Below, piece after piece: positions 14,197 to 23,012 of a stretch of 64,000 nucleotides of DNA (its first letter is position 1; the number at the start of each line of letters is the position of its first letter). The stretch covers positions 496,001-560,000 of the forward strand of contig CAWBIT010000005.1 in assembly GCA_963789025.1 (NCBI GenBank), read 5' to 3'. A model generated the notes under the pieces. The model was not told where the DNA came from, did no database searches, and worked only from the letters and a program-made list of their open reading frames with translations. This stretch comes from AP-15 sp963789025. Lineage in GTDB: Bacteria; Pseudomonadota; Alphaproteobacteria; ATCC43930; CGMCC-115725. The translations under genes were made by a program, and so were the position numbers.

Positions 14197-16137
14197 CTAA
14201 GCGCGGGCCGGCTGCTCGGTGAGTTCGCGGCCGAGCGCCGACAGCGCCATCGCTACGATGTGGCGGGCGTTGAGCCCGGCCTGGTCGTATTGCGCCTGTG
14301 GCAAATCGTGGTCGAGGAAGACATCGGGCAGCACCATCGTGCGGATCTTCAGCCCGTGGTCCAGCATCCCGGTCATCGCGAGGTGATGCAGCACGTGGCT
14401 GCCAAAGCCGCCGATCGCCCCCTCCTCGACCGTGATCATGACCTCATGTTCGCGAGCCAGGCGATTGATCAGCCCGGTGTCGAGGGGTTTGGCAAAACGC
14501 GCATCGGCGACCGTTGTCGATAGCCCATAGGTGCCGAGTTCCTGAGCTGCCTTCATGCATTCCGTAAGACGCCCACCCAGGCTCAACAGCGCGATTTTGG
14601 TGCCCTCGCGCATGATGCGGCCGCGGCCGATCTCGAGCGGCACACCCCGTTCCGGCAGCGGCACGCCGATGCCGTCGCCGCGCGGATAGCGCACCGCCGA
14701 GGGTGCGTCGTCGATAGCGGCGCAGGTCGCCACCATGTGGAACAGATCCGCTTCGTCGCCCGCCGCCATGATGATGAACCCAGGCAGACAGCCGAGATAG
14801 GTGACGTCGAACGAGCCGGCATGGGTCTGGCCGTCATTGCCGACGAGACCGGCGCGGTCAATGGCAAAGCGCACCGGCAGTTTCTGGATCGCAACGTCGT
14901 GCACGACTTGGTCATAGGCGCGCTGCAGGAATGTCGAATAGATCGTGGCGAACGGCTTCATCCCCTCGGCGGCGAGGCCGGCGGCGAAGGTCACCGCGTG
15001 CTGTTCGGCAATGCCGACGTCGAAGCACCGCTTCGGAAATTTGTCGCCGAACAGGTTGAGCCCGGTTCCCGACGGCATCGCCGCGGTGATCGCGACGATG
15101 CGATCGTCGGCTTCGGCTTCCTTGATCAGCGATTTGGCGAACACGCTGGTGTAGGAAGGCGCGGTCGACTTCGATTTCACCTGGGCGCCGGTGACGACGT
15201 CGAACTTGGCGACGCTGTGCCACTTGTCCTCGGCCTGCTCGGCCGACAGATAGCCGTGACCCTTCTCGGTCACGGCGTGGATCAGGACTGGCCCCGGTTC
15301 CTTGCTGTCGCGGACGTTCTTCAATACCGGCAGCAGATGATCGATGTTGTGACCGTCGATCGGGCCGACATAGTAAAAGCCGAGCTCCTCGAACAAGGTC
15401 CCGCCGGTGACAAAGCCACGGGCGTATTCCTCGGCTCGGCGCGCCGCATGCTCGAGCGGCTTGGGGAAGTGGCGCGCCACCTCCTTGGCGATGTGGCGCA
15501 GCGACATGAAGGATTTCGAAGACAGCAGGCGCGACAGATAGGCGCTCATCGCGCCTACCGCCGGCGCGATCGACATGTCGTTGTCGTTGAGGATGACGAT
15601 CAGCCGCGAATCCATTGCGCCGGCATTGTTCATCGCCTCGTAGGCCATCCCTCCGCTCATCGCGCTGTCGCCGATCACCGCGATGACGTTGCGAAGCTCG
15701 CCACGGAAGTCGCGGGCGACGGCCATGCCGAGCGCGGAGGAGATCGAGGTTGAGGCGTGCGCGGCGCCGAACGGGTCGTATTCGCTCTCCGAGCGCTTCG
15801 TGAAACCCGACAGCCCGCCGCCCTGCCGGATCGTGCGGATACGGTCGCGCCGGCCCGTCAGGATCTTGTGCGGATACGCCTGATGACCGACGTCCCAGAT
15901 GAGCCGGTCATGCGGCGTGTCGAAGACATAGTGCAATGCCACGGTCAGCTCGACGACGCCGAGGCTGGCGCCGAAATGACCGCCGGTGATCGAAACCGCA
16001 TCGATCAGCTCGGCGCGCAACTCATCGGCAAGCTGCCGCAGATCTTCTTCCGGCAGCTTGCGCAGATCGGCGGGAATATCGATCTGGTCGAGCAGCGGCG
16101 TCCGATTTGAAATCGGGCGTGTTGGTTTTGAATCCAA
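14197..16137 (-). CDS. dxs: 1-deoxy-D-xylulose-5-phosphate synthase
   Basis: Dxs joins pyruvate and glyceraldehyde-3-phosphate in the first step of the MEP isoprenoid pathway, using thiamine diphosphate. The 646-residue protein has the ThDP motif region VIGDSAMSGGMAYEAMNNAG, the catalytic-site text WDVGHQAYPHKILTGRRD, and the pyrimidine-domain segments FDVGIAEQHAVTFAAGLA and IDRAGLVGNDGQTHAG. Length is normal. It follows ispA at only 11 bases on the same strand, giving the operon xseB-ispA-dxs, so precursor supply and chain elongation are co-expressed. Confidence 0.97.
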   Translation of the reverse strand: MDSKPTRPISNRTPLLDQIDIPADLRKLPEEDLRQLADELRAELIDAVSITGGHFGASLGVVELTVALHYVFDTPHDRLIWDVGHQAYPHKILTGRRDRIRTIRQGGGLSGFTKRSESEYDPFGAAHASTSISSALGMAVARDFRGELRNVIAVIGDSAMSGGMAYEAMNNAGAMDSRLIVILNDNDMSIAPAVGAMSAYLSRLLSSKSFMSLRHIAKEVARHFPKPLEHAARRAEEYARGFVTGGTLFEELGFYYVGPIDGHNIDHLLPVLKNVRDSKEPGPVLIHAVTEKGHGYLSAEQAEDKWHSVAKFDVVTGAQVKSKSTAPSYTSVFAKSLIKEAEADDRIVAITAAMPSGTGLNLFGDKFPKRCFDVGIAEQHAVTFAAGLAAEGMKPFATIYSTFLQRAYDQVVHDVAIQKLPVRFAIDRAGLVGNDGQTHAGSFDVTYLGCLPGFIIMAAGDEADLFHMVATCAAIDDAPSAVRYPRGDGIGVPLPERGVPLEIGRGRIMREGTKIALLSLGGRLTECMKAAQELGTYGLSTTVADARFAKPLDTGLINRLAREHEVMITVEEGAIGGFGSHVLHHLAMTGMLDHGLKIRTMVLPDVFLDHDLPQAQYDQAGLNARHIVAMALSALGRELTEQPARA

Positions 16138-16148
16138 TGCTGCGCTCC

Positions 16149-17060
16149 TCAGGTACGGCGGGCGATTACGAATCGCGCCGCCTCTCGTAAAAGTTCCGCT
16201 CTTTGTTCGAACAAATCAAGGTGGGCCATTGCTTGGTTAATCAGCAGCTCGGCCTGCGCCCGGGCCCGCTCCGCCCCGAGTATTGAGACGAAGGTGGCTT
16301 TTCCAGCAGCAGCGTCGGCGCCGACCGGCTTGCCAGTTTCGGCCGCGGAGCCTTCGACGTCCAGCAGATCGTCGGCGATTTGGAAGGCGAGCCCCAGATC
16401 GTGGGCGTAGCCGCGTAGCGCAATTCGGGCTTCACCAGGCGCCTTGGCGAGAATCGCTCCGGCTTCGCACGAAAAGGCAATCAGCGCGCCGGTCTTCATC
16501 CGCTGCAGCCGGGTGATCGCGCCGATGTCCAAGCCCTGGTGCTCAGCAATCAGATCGATCATCTGCCCGCCGACCATGCCGGCCGCGCCGGCGGCGGCGG
16601 CGAGTTCGGAGACGAGTTCGCACCGTACCGCAGGGTCGCCATGGGTGTCTGGATGGGCCAACACCCCGAAGGCTGCGGTCAACAGACCGTCTCCGGCGAG
16701 AACCGCCGTCGCCTCGTCGAATTGCTTATGGCAGGTGGCGCGGCCGCGGCGCAGGTCGCTGTTGTCCATCGCCGGCAGATCATCATGAACGAGGGAATAG
16801 GTGTGGACCATTTCGATCGCCGCCGCCACTTGCAGGGCGCAGCGCCGGGCGACCCCAAAAAGCCCGGCGCTTGCCAGGATCAGAAACGGCCGCAACCGTT
16901 TCCCCGGCGCCAGAGCCGAGTAGCGCATCGCCTCATAAACCCTCGCCTCGAGACCGGGAGGCACGACCAGCAGCTGTTCCAACGCGGCGTCGGTGAGCTT
17001 GGCGGCCTCGTCCAGAGCGCTCGAAAAAGAAATACCTTCGGACCATGTCGTTTCAGTCAA
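16149..17060 (-). CDS. ispA: Farnesyl diphosphate synthase (polyprenyl synthetase family)
   Basis: About 303 residues. The first Asp-rich motif is VHDDLPAMDNSDLRRGR and the second DDLLDVEG, both expected for short-chain trans-prenyl synthases; GGQMIDLIAEH and MKTGALIAFSCEAG are also typical. It condenses DMAPP/IPP to farnesyl diphosphate for quinones, hopanoids and undecaprenol. The frame extends to an ATG at 17105, but that part is inside xseB. I prefer TTG at 17060, which overlaps the xseB stop by eight bases and gives an ordinary N-terminus (TETTWSEGISFSSALDEA). Confidence 0.92.
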   Translation of the reverse strand: MTETTWSEGISFSSALDEAAKLTDAALEQLLVVPPGLEARVYEAMRYSALAPGKRLRPFLILASAGLFGVARRCALQVAAAIEMVHTYSLVHDDLPAMDNSDLRRGRATCHKQFDEATAVLAGDGLLTAAFGVLAHPDTHGDPAVRCELVSELAAAAGAAGMVGGQMIDLIAEHQGLDIGAITRLQRMKTGALIAFSCEAGAILAKAPGEARIALRGYAHDLGLAFQIADDLLDVEGSAAETGKPVGADAAAGKATFVSILGAERARAQAELLINQAMAHLDLFEQRAELLREAARFVIARRT

Positions 17061-17310
17061 GTTTGGCGGGCTCCGCGTCGATGGCGCCCTCGGGACCAAT
17101 AACAATTCGATCCACCCTTTGCTGCGCCTCGTTCAGTTTTCTTTCGCAATGCCGCTTCAGTTGAGCTCCGCGCTCATAAGACATAATTGCTTCGTCAAGC
17201 TTAACCTGTCCGCCCTCGAGCCGTCGTACGATCTGCTCGAGCTCGGCAAGCGCATCCTCGAAATTCATCGCGGCGATATCGGGGGGAACGCCATCGGGGG
17301 AGTCGACCAT
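17053..17310 (-). CDS. xseB: Exodeoxyribonuclease VII small subunit
   Basis: An 85-residue XseB: FEDALAELEQIVRRLEGGQV (about 17-36) and YERGAQLKRHCERKLNEAQQ are the family helices. XseB binds the XseA nuclease and is needed for assembly of exonuclease VII, which degrades single-stranded DNA. XseA is not in this window. Placement directly before ispA and dxs is the usual arrangement in proteobacteria. ATG 17310 is chosen; an internal ATG at 17268 would give a shorter but workable form. Confidence 0.95.
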   Translation of the reverse strand: MVDSPDGVPPDIAAMNFEDALAELEQIVRRLEGGQVKLDEAIMSYERGAQLKRHCERKLNEAQQRVDRIVIGPEGAIDAEPAKLD

Positions 17311-17381
17311 CTACTTTCTTCTTAACAAAAAACGCGAGGATGGTTCTGCGGTTTAGCCCATGACGAGAGCGCAAAACAAGA

Positions 17382-17404
17382 CTGTTGTTGCCGAATTACA
17401 ACAG
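17382..17404 (-). terminator. Possible terminator after the deacetylase-like gene
   Basis: CTGTTGT (17382-17388) and ACAACAG (17398-17404) form a 7-bp stem. On the minus strand the hairpin is followed by TCTTGTTTT. It lies 18 bases beyond the stop of the deacetylase-family gene and before the xseB promoter region. Confidence 0.45.
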
Positions 17405-17421
17405 CGGGAAGAAGCGATCGG

Positions 17422-18348
17422 TCACGCCGACATCAGCACGCGGACATGCGCCGCAGCGCTTGCCGCCAGCGCAGCCAGGTCGTAACCGCCTTCCAGAGTG
17501 GCGACCAACCGGCCTGCGGCATGGCGATCGGCGATCTCGAGCAGCTTCTCGGTGACCCAGGTGTAGTCAGCCTCCTCGAGCATCAGCTGCGCCAGCGGGT
17601 CGCGTCTGTGCGCGTCGAAACCCGCCGAGACTATCACCAGCTCGGGCCGGAAGGCATCGAGCGCCGGCAGGATGCGCTGCGTCACGCCGAGGCGGAACTG
17701 GCTCGAGCCGGCCATCGGGCGCAGCGGCACGTTCACGACATTGCCGACCCCAGTCTCGTTCGCCGCACCGGTTCCGGGATATAGCGGATATTGATGCGTA
17801 GAGGCATAGAACAGGCTGCCGTCTGCCTCGAAGGCCGCCTGTGTACCGTTGCCGTGATGGACGTCGAAATCGACGACGGCCACGCGGGCAAGGCCATGCA
17901 CCTCGCGCGCCCGCAGCGCGCCGATCGCGGCATTGTTGAAGAGGCAAAACCCCATCGCCCGTTGCGGCTCGGCATGATGGCCGGGTGGGCGGACCGCGCA
18001 AAACGCGGTGTCAGCCTCGTTTGCCACGACCGCATCGACCGCGGCGACGACTGCGCCGGCGGCGCGCAACGCCGCTTCTCCCGATGCTGGGGACAGCACC
18101 GTATCGGCATCGATTGCGACATGGCCGGTTTCTGGGACCGCGTCGAGAATCTTCTCGACGTGCCGCCGCGGGTGGACTCGCAACAAATCCTCGCGGGCTG
18201 CTTCCGGCGCTTCGCAGCGCTCCAGCCCGGCGAACTCCGGATCGTCGAGCGCCTCCAAAACCGCCCGCAACCGGGCCGGCGATTCCGGGTGGTGTCGGCC
18301 GGGGTCATGGTCGAGACAGGCCGGGTGGGTATAAAGAAAAGTTGTCAT
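17422..18348 (-). CDS. Histone deacetylase superfamily protein (acetylpolyamine/AcuC-like amidohydrolase)
   Basis: A 308-residue zinc amidohydrolase. Motifs visible: RPPGHHAEP with the catalytic His pair, VVDFDVHHGNGTQ supplying Asp and His zinc ligands, and SAGFDAHRRDPLA with the third ligand. These enzymes remove acetyl groups from lysines, polyamines or small molecules; which one here is not clear. ATG 18348 is preferred over ATG 18384 because GAGGA stands just upstream and it starts with the usual first strand (MTTFLYTHPACLDHD). It is the first gene upstream of xseB-ispA-dxs on this strand. Confidence 0.92.
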   Translation of the reverse strand: MTTFLYTHPACLDHDPGRHHPESPARLRAVLEALDDPEFAGLERCEAPEAAREDLLRVHPRRHVEKILDAVPETGHVAIDADTVLSPASGEAALRAAGAVVAAVDAVVANEADTAFCAVRPPGHHAEPQRAMGFCLFNNAAIGALRAREVHGLARVAVVDFDVHHGNGTQAAFEADGSLFYASTHQYPLYPGTGAANETGVGNVVNVPLRPMAGSSQFRLGVTQRILPALDAFRPELVIVSAGFDAHRRDPLAQLMLEEADYTWVTEKLLEIADRHAAGRLVATLEGGYDLAALAASAAAHVRVLMSA

Positions 18349-18423
18349 CGGAGAATCCTCGCAGCCGGGTCGAGTATCGCACACCCGCTTTAATGATAAC
18401 TACAGACCTGGCCGGCCCGCTCC

Positions 18424-18792
18424 CTAGCGGCGGCTGAAGGCATGAAGGGCGAGCGCGGCCCAACCGACAAGCAAACCCGCGCCGCCGAAAGGCGTGATCA
18501 ACCCAAGCCATTCGCGTCCGGTCAGCGCCAACGCAAAGAGGCTGAGGCTGAACAACAGCATGCCGCCGGCAAAGGTCCAGCCAGCAAGAGTCAGCGCCGG
18601 CCCGAGCCGGTCGCGGGACTCCGCGATCGCCGTCACGGCGATCAGCGCCGCGGCGTGCACCATGCCGTAAAGGGCGCCCGTCCGCAGCAGTTCGGCGGCT
18701 CGCTCGCCGGCGGCGATGTGGGCCGCGGCAGCGCCGGCCGCAACCGACAAGAACCCGCCGACCGCTGCCGCGATGAGCCACACCCGGATCAT
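18424..18792 (-). CDS. DUF423 family small membrane protein
   Basis: A 122-residue protein with four hydrophobic helices and the DUF423 pattern: AAHIAAGERAAELLRTG, MVHAAALIAVTA, GWTFAGGMLLFSLSLFALAL and LITPFGGAGLLVGWAALA. It is an inner-membrane protein with no established function. Its start overlaps the stop of the upstream glycosyltransferase by four bases (ATGA), so the two are translationally coupled. Confidence 0.9.
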   Translation of the reverse strand: MIRVWLIAAAVGGFLSVAAGAAAAHIAAGERAAELLRTGALYGMVHAAALIAVTAIAESRDRLGPALTLAGWTFAGGMLLFSLSLFALALTGREWLGLITPFGGAGLLVGWAALALHAFSRR

Positions 18793-20018
18793 AATCGCAC
18801 CCCCCGTTCGCGCAGCGCGGCGTCATAGACCGCGAGCGTCTCGCGGGCCACGATTTCCTCGGCAAACTCGCGCTCGACCAATTCGCGTCCCGCGCGCCCC
18901 ATCGCTTTGCGTCGCACCGGATCGCCGGCAAGCGCGGCGATGGCGTCCGCCAGTCCCTGGATATTGCGTGGAGGCGCCAGAAGCCCGGTCTCGCCGGGAC
19001 GCACGACCTCGCGGCAGCCGGGCACATCGCTGGCGACCATGGGACGCGCGCAGGCGGCCGCCTCGAGCAACGCCTTCGGCACGCCTTCGCCATAAGTCGA
19101 GGGCAGTACGGCGATCGCCGCCCGGCGCCACACGGCGCGAACATCGGCAACAGGGCCGAGCCATTCGATCCCATGATCGGCAGCTCCCAGCGAAATGAGT
19201 GTTTCCGCCGTCAGCGATCCGCGATTGTCGGAATCGGTGGGTCCGGCGAGCAGGAGTTCGACCGGGAGGCCGCGCCCGCGGAGAAGGCGGATTGCGGCGG
19301 CGGCGTCGAGCACGCCCTTGTCGCGCAGCATGCGCGAGACGAGCGCAACCGTGACGGTCGGGGCGTCGGGATCGGGCAGCGCGCGAAAATGGTGACAGTC
19401 GACGCCCGACCCTCTGATCATCATGATTTGTCGAGGGACGATCCCGAGTGCCGTCAAGGCGTCGCGGTCTTCCGGGTTTTGCACAATGACCCAACCCCGC
19501 TCTCGACCCGCCGCAAGGCGCAGCGCGATACCCAGCCAAGGCCGCCGCAACCTCGCGGCAAAGCTCGCAGCCGAGAAACGGGAACCCAGGCCCATTACCG
19601 AATCGATCGCCACCGGAGCCCTTTCCTGGGCCGGGAAGGCACAGCGAAGGGCGATGCCGCCGAACAGCACCGATTTCAGCGCAATGTGATGGACAAGATC
19701 AGGCTGCTCGGCGCGATAGAGCCTGGCGATTTGGAAGATCGCCCGCGCCGCGCCAAAGACCCCGTCCCCGCGCCTTCGCCACCCAATCGGGCGCAAGGCG
19801 AAACCTTCGTCCCGAATCCGATCGCCATGCTCGCGCACGCGGGTCGCGACCACGACATCGAAACCGGCCGCCCGGGCGGCGCGCGCCGCGGGGAGACGGT
19901 GCGAGCAGAAGTACCAATCCTCTGTTACGAGAAAAAGGAGCTTTGGCCGCCGCGCCGCGCCGGGCGCTGCGGACCGTTTCGGCAGGTTCAGCGGTTCTCT
20001 GATAACGGATAGGGCCAC
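18789..20018 (-). CDS. Glycosyltransferase family 4
   Basis: A 409-residue GT-B enzyme. The acceptor-side N-terminus reads KLLFLVTEDWYFCSHRLPAA, and the donor-side has SRMLRDKGVLDAAAAIRLL and the E-x7-E-type region LPSTYGEGVPKALLEAAACA with VASDVPGCREVV. Such enzymes add a sugar to a lipid carrier in O-antigen or exopolysaccharide synthesis; this one resembles WbpH/PglA-like transferases. The divergent neighbour (20120) is a sugar epimerase/dehydrogenase, a common pairing for nucleotide-sugar supply and transfer. Specificity is not readable. Confidence 0.88.
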   Translation of the reverse strand: MALSVIREPLNLPKRSAAPGAARRPKLLFLVTEDWYFCSHRLPAARAARAAGFDVVVATRVREHGDRIRDEGFALRPIGWRRRGDGVFGAARAIFQIARLYRAEQPDLVHHIALKSVLFGGIALRCAFPAQERAPVAIDSVMGLGSRFSAASFAARLRRPWLGIALRLAAGRERGWVIVQNPEDRDALTALGIVPRQIMMIRGSGVDCHHFRALPDPDAPTVTVALVSRMLRDKGVLDAAAAIRLLRGRGLPVELLLAGPTDSDNRGSLTAETLISLGAADHGIEWLGPVADVRAVWRRAAIAVLPSTYGEGVPKALLEAAACARPMVASDVPGCREVVRPGETGLLAPPRNIQGLADAIAALAGDPVRRKAMGRAGRELVEREFAEEIVARETLAVYDAALRERGVRL

Positions 20019-20119
20019 GTCGAAACGCCGGAGGGTGGGATCGGCAGCAGGATCTCTCTAATGCATCTGCGTCGCGACCGGTTGGACAATCCGCGAGGCG
20101 GTGGCGCCGAGGGGAGCGC

Positions 20120-21055
20120 TTGGCACGCATCCTGGTGACCGGTGCGGCCGGCTTCATCGGCCGCGCTCTGTGCGCCGGCCTGGTCGAGCGTGGCCATGCG
20201 GTGCTCGGGCTGGCCCGGCGTCCTGCGGAACCAATTCCGGCCGTCGAGCTTCGCCCGATCGGAGATATTGGCCCGACAACCGACTGGTCGGGGCATCTCG
20301 ACCGTATCGACATCGTCGTTCATCTCGCCAATCGCGCGCATGGTCCGAGGCCGGAGGCAGCAGATCATAGCGAGGCGCAGGCCGCGCGGGTCCTGGCGCA
20401 CTCCGCGGCAAAGGCGGGGGTCCGCCGGCTCATCCAGATGAGTTCAGTCCGGGCAATGGGTGAAGCCACCTTGCCGGGAGCGCCGCTTCGGGGGACCGAC
20501 CCGCCGTGCCCGCGCGATCCTTATGGCCGCGGCAAGCTCGCCATCGAGCGCGCTTTGCAGGCGGCGGCGCTGGAAACCGGGATCGAAATTGTCATTCTGC
20601 GGCCGCCGCTCGTCTACGGTCCCGGAGTGAAGGCAAATTTCCGGGCCCTGATGCGGCTCGTCGCGAGCGGGCTGCCGCTGCCCCTCGCTGGGATTGACAA
20701 TCGCCGCAGCCTGATCTTCATCGACAACCTGATCGATCTCGTTGGCCGCGCTTGCCTGCAACCCGGCGCGGCCGGGCGGGTGCTGCTTGCGCGCGACGCG
20801 GCCGACCTGTCGACACCCGAGCTGATCCAACTCCTCGCCGCCGGACTGGACAAGCCGGCCCGGCTCTTCGGTGTCCCACCACCCGCCCTAGCCCTTCTTC
20901 GCAGGCTTCCGAAGCTGGGACCGCTGCTCTCGCGGCTGACCCTCTCGCTCCAGGTCGATGACGCGGAGACCCGCGCCGCCCTCGATTGGCGGCCTCCGGT
21001 CTCGGCCAAAACCGGGCTGGCGGCGACTGCAGCAGCATTTCGCGACCGGTCGTAA
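20120..21055 (+). CDS. NAD-dependent nucleotide-sugar epimerase/dehydratase (SDR, WcaG-like)
   Basis: A 311-residue extended short-chain dehydrogenase. ILVTGAAGFIGRAL at the N-terminus is the NAD-binding Rossmann motif; the active-site text is MSSVRAMG with YGRGKLAIERAL as the Y-x3-K motif, then RPPLVYGPGVKANF. Relatives reduce or epimerise UDP-sugars for polysaccharides. It starts at TTG 20120 after GGGGAG; no ATG is available near the Rossmann strand. It is divergent from the GT4 gene, with about 100 bases between them for promoters. Confidence 0.85.
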   Translation: MARILVTGAAGFIGRALCAGLVERGHAVLGLARRPAEPIPAVELRPIGDIGPTTDWSGHLDRIDIVVHLANRAHGPRPEAADHSEAQAARVLAHSAAKAGVRRLIQMSSVRAMGEATLPGAPLRGTDPPCPRDPYGRGKLAIERALQAAALETGIEIVILRPPLVYGPGVKANFRALMRLVASGLPLPLAGIDNRRSLIFIDNLIDLVGRACLQPGAAGRVLLARDAADLSTPELIQLLAAGLDKPARLFGVPPPALALLRRLPKLGPLLSRLTLSLQVDDAETRAALDWRPPVSAKTGLAATAAAFRDRS

Positions 21056-21111
21056 CGAGAACCCTCCGGGCGCCGCGGTGTTCTCAATGCGAGCATCCAG
21101 AACGTGACCCC

Positions 21112-21435
21112 ATGCCCGCTATTACCGAAGACACCCTGTTGATCCGGCAAGCGCTCGCCTACGCCATCGAGCTTTATCGCGAAATGAGCGAGGAAAATGG
21201 CGCCCCCAGCCTGGGCACGCAGAACCAGGTGGTGGACTTCATTCTGAGCGATCCGGAGCTGCGCGCGGCGGTCGCACAGTGGGGTCGCCTCATTGAAAGC
21301 GACGAGGCGACGACCGCGCCGCCGCGGCGTTTGCCATATGACGCCGCCTACCGGCGCGTCAGGGATTATCTTCAATCGATCATGGATCAGCCGGTCTTTA
21401 CCCGGCCTCGACAAGAGCCGCCTGATCGGCGCTGA
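21112..21435 (+). CDS. Hypothetical protein
   Basis: A 107-residue soluble protein from ATG 21112. It starts MPAITEDTLLIRQALAYAIE and is mostly helical, with acidic N-terminal half and a basic, Pro-rich end (FTRPRQEPPDRR). I do not recognise a domain. Its frame is plausible because codon use resembles the neighbours and the region is not antisense to a known gene. It lies between the sugar epimerase and YajQ on the same strand. Confidence 0.55.
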   Translation: MPAITEDTLLIRQALAYAIELYREMSEENGAPSLGTQNQVVDFILSDPELRAAVAQWGRLIESDEATTAPPRRLPYDAAYRRVRDYLQSIMDQPVFTRPRQEPPDRR

Positions 21436-21495
21436 ATTTGGTTTTCCGGCGCGCCATATCGGACGGAAATCGCTTTTGAAGCGGAGGAGGCGGCC

Positions 21496-21981
21496 GTGCC
21501 GAGCTTCGACATCGTTTCGCGGATCGAGCTTCCCGAAGTCGACAACGCCCTTGCCGGAATTACGCGCGAGATCGGGACGCGCTTCGACTTCAAGGGAAGC
21601 AAATGCAAGATCGAGCGTCAGGAGGGCGTGCTCAACGTCATCGCCGATGACGAGCTCAAGCTGAAGCAAATGCACGAGTTGCTGAAAGTGCATATGACGC
21701 GCCGCAAGGTCGACCCTGCAGCTTTGGATTACAAGACGCCGGAGAAGGCGTCGGGCAACACGCTGAAGCAGACGATTGTGCTGCGGCAAGGCGTCGACGC
21801 GGATCTTGCACGGCAGCTGATCCGCGAGATCAAGGACAGCAAGCTGAAGGTGCAGGTGTCGATCCAGGGCGACGAGCTGCGCGTCACCGGCAAGAAGCGC
21901 GACGATTTGCAGGCGGCGATCGCCGTGGCCCGCGGCATGAAGATCGAGCAGCCGTTGCAGTACGTGAATTTCCGCGACTAG
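21496..21981 (+). CDS. YajQ-family nucleotide-binding protein
   Basis: A 161-residue YajQ protein: PSFDIVSRIELPEVDNAL, EIGTRFDFKGSKCKIERQE and the ending EQPLQYVNFRD are diagnostic. The family has two RNP-like domains; members bind nucleotides, in some species cyclic di-GMP with effects on transcription, and some bind phage or RNA factors. It starts at GTG 21496, eight bases after GGAGGA-like sequence. It stands alone between genes of unrelated role. Confidence 0.93.
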   Translation: MPSFDIVSRIELPEVDNALAGITREIGTRFDFKGSKCKIERQEGVLNVIADDELKLKQMHELLKVHMTRRKVDPAALDYKTPEKASGNTLKQTIVLRQGVDADLARQLIREIKDSKLKVQVSIQGDELRVTGKKRDDLQAAIAVARGMKIEQPLQYVNFRD

Positions 21982-22056
21982 CAGCCGTCGACCGCCGGTT
22001 GTCTTGGTCGACGCCGCGGGTTAGCCTCTTTGCCTCGAGCGAGAGGTAAAAATCCG

Positions 22057-22983
22057 ATGCGGCTGGGTTTTGTCGGCACGGGGACGATGGGTGCGCCGAT
22101 GGCCGGCTGTCTGGTCGATGCCGGCCACCAAGTGACGGTCTATGATGTCAGGCGGGACGCCACCGCCGCGCTGTGTGAACGCGGCGCGCGTCCGGCCGAA
22201 CACCCGGCTGCCGTCGCCCGCAATAGCGAGGTCGTGTTCACGTCGCTGCCCGGCCCGGCCGAGGTGGAGCATGCTGCGCTCGACCCGGCAAGCGGGATTC
22301 TTGCCGGACTGCAACGGGGCGGTGCCTATATCGATATGACCACGAATGCGCCGGCGGTGGCGCGGCGTGTCGCCGAGGCTTGCCGGGCGCGCGGCGTCGA
22401 CATGCTCGACGCGCCGGTCAGCGGGCGTCCCCCAACGATGACGGTCATGGTCGGCGGCGACGAGGCGGTCTTCGCTCGCCACCGGCCGCTGCTTGCGGCG
22501 ATGGCCGGGAACATCTTCTATGTCGGCGGGGCGGGGGCCGGCTGCACCGCCAAGCTCGTCACCCAGTATCTCGGCTATACCAATTTCGTCGCGGCGCTCG
22601 AAGGCATGCTGATCGGCGCCAAGGCGGGGATCGACCTCGGTGTCCTGGCGCAGATCGTCCCGGTGAGCGCCGGTGCCAGCCGGACCTTCGACAACATCCC
22701 GCGCTCGGTCTTGCCGGGCACGTTCACTGCCGGCGGAACCCTCGACATCGTCGCTAAGGATCTGCAGCTCGCTCGTGATCTGGCGCGGGAAGTCGGTGCG
22801 CCCGCCCATCTGGGGCTCCTCGCGCATGACGTGCTGAGCCGCGCGCAGGCGCAGGGCTGGGGGCGGGAAGGCTTTCCGGTCGCCGCGCGGATCCTCGAGG
22901 CGATGGCCGGCGCCGAGCTCCGCGCGCCAGCCGCGGAGGTGGCAACCTATCAGACGCAAGACCCGAGACGCGGCAGAACCTAG
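22057..22983 (+). CDS. NAD(P)-dependent beta-hydroxyacid dehydrogenase (3-hydroxyisobutyrate dehydrogenase family)
   Basis: A 308-residue enzyme with the N-terminal LGFVGTGTMGAPMAGCL dinucleotide fold, the substrate loop DAPVSGRPPTMTVMVGG and the catalytic Lys in GCTAKLVTQYL. The Asn usually four residues after the Lys (KxxxN) is Gln here, so activity on a standard 3-hydroxyisobutyrate is uncertain; tartronate semialdehyde or other 2-methyl acids are options. ATG 22057 follows GAGAGG; an upstream ATG at 22030 is less likely. The D-2-hydroxyacid dehydrogenase gene follows after 29 bases, forming an oxidoreductase pair. Confidence 0.85.
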   Translation: MRLGFVGTGTMGAPMAGCLVDAGHQVTVYDVRRDATAALCERGARPAEHPAAVARNSEVVFTSLPGPAEVEHAALDPASGILAGLQRGGAYIDMTTNAPAVARRVAEACRARGVDMLDAPVSGRPPTMTVMVGGDEAVFARHRPLLAAMAGNIFYVGGAGAGCTAKLVTQYLGYTNFVAALEGMLIGAKAGIDLGVLAQIVPVSAGASRTFDNIPRSVLPGTFTAGGTLDIVAKDLQLARDLAREVGAPAHLGLLAHDVLSRAQAQGWGREGFPVAARILEAMAGAELRAPAAEVATYQTQDPRRGRT

Positions 22984-23012
22984 GCTGAACCCCAACCATC
23001 CGAGGACCGATA

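Noticed and set aside
14737..15753. A long plus-strand frame opposite dxs
   Set aside because: It is antisense to a full-length Dxs with all motifs and has no recognisable domain itself.
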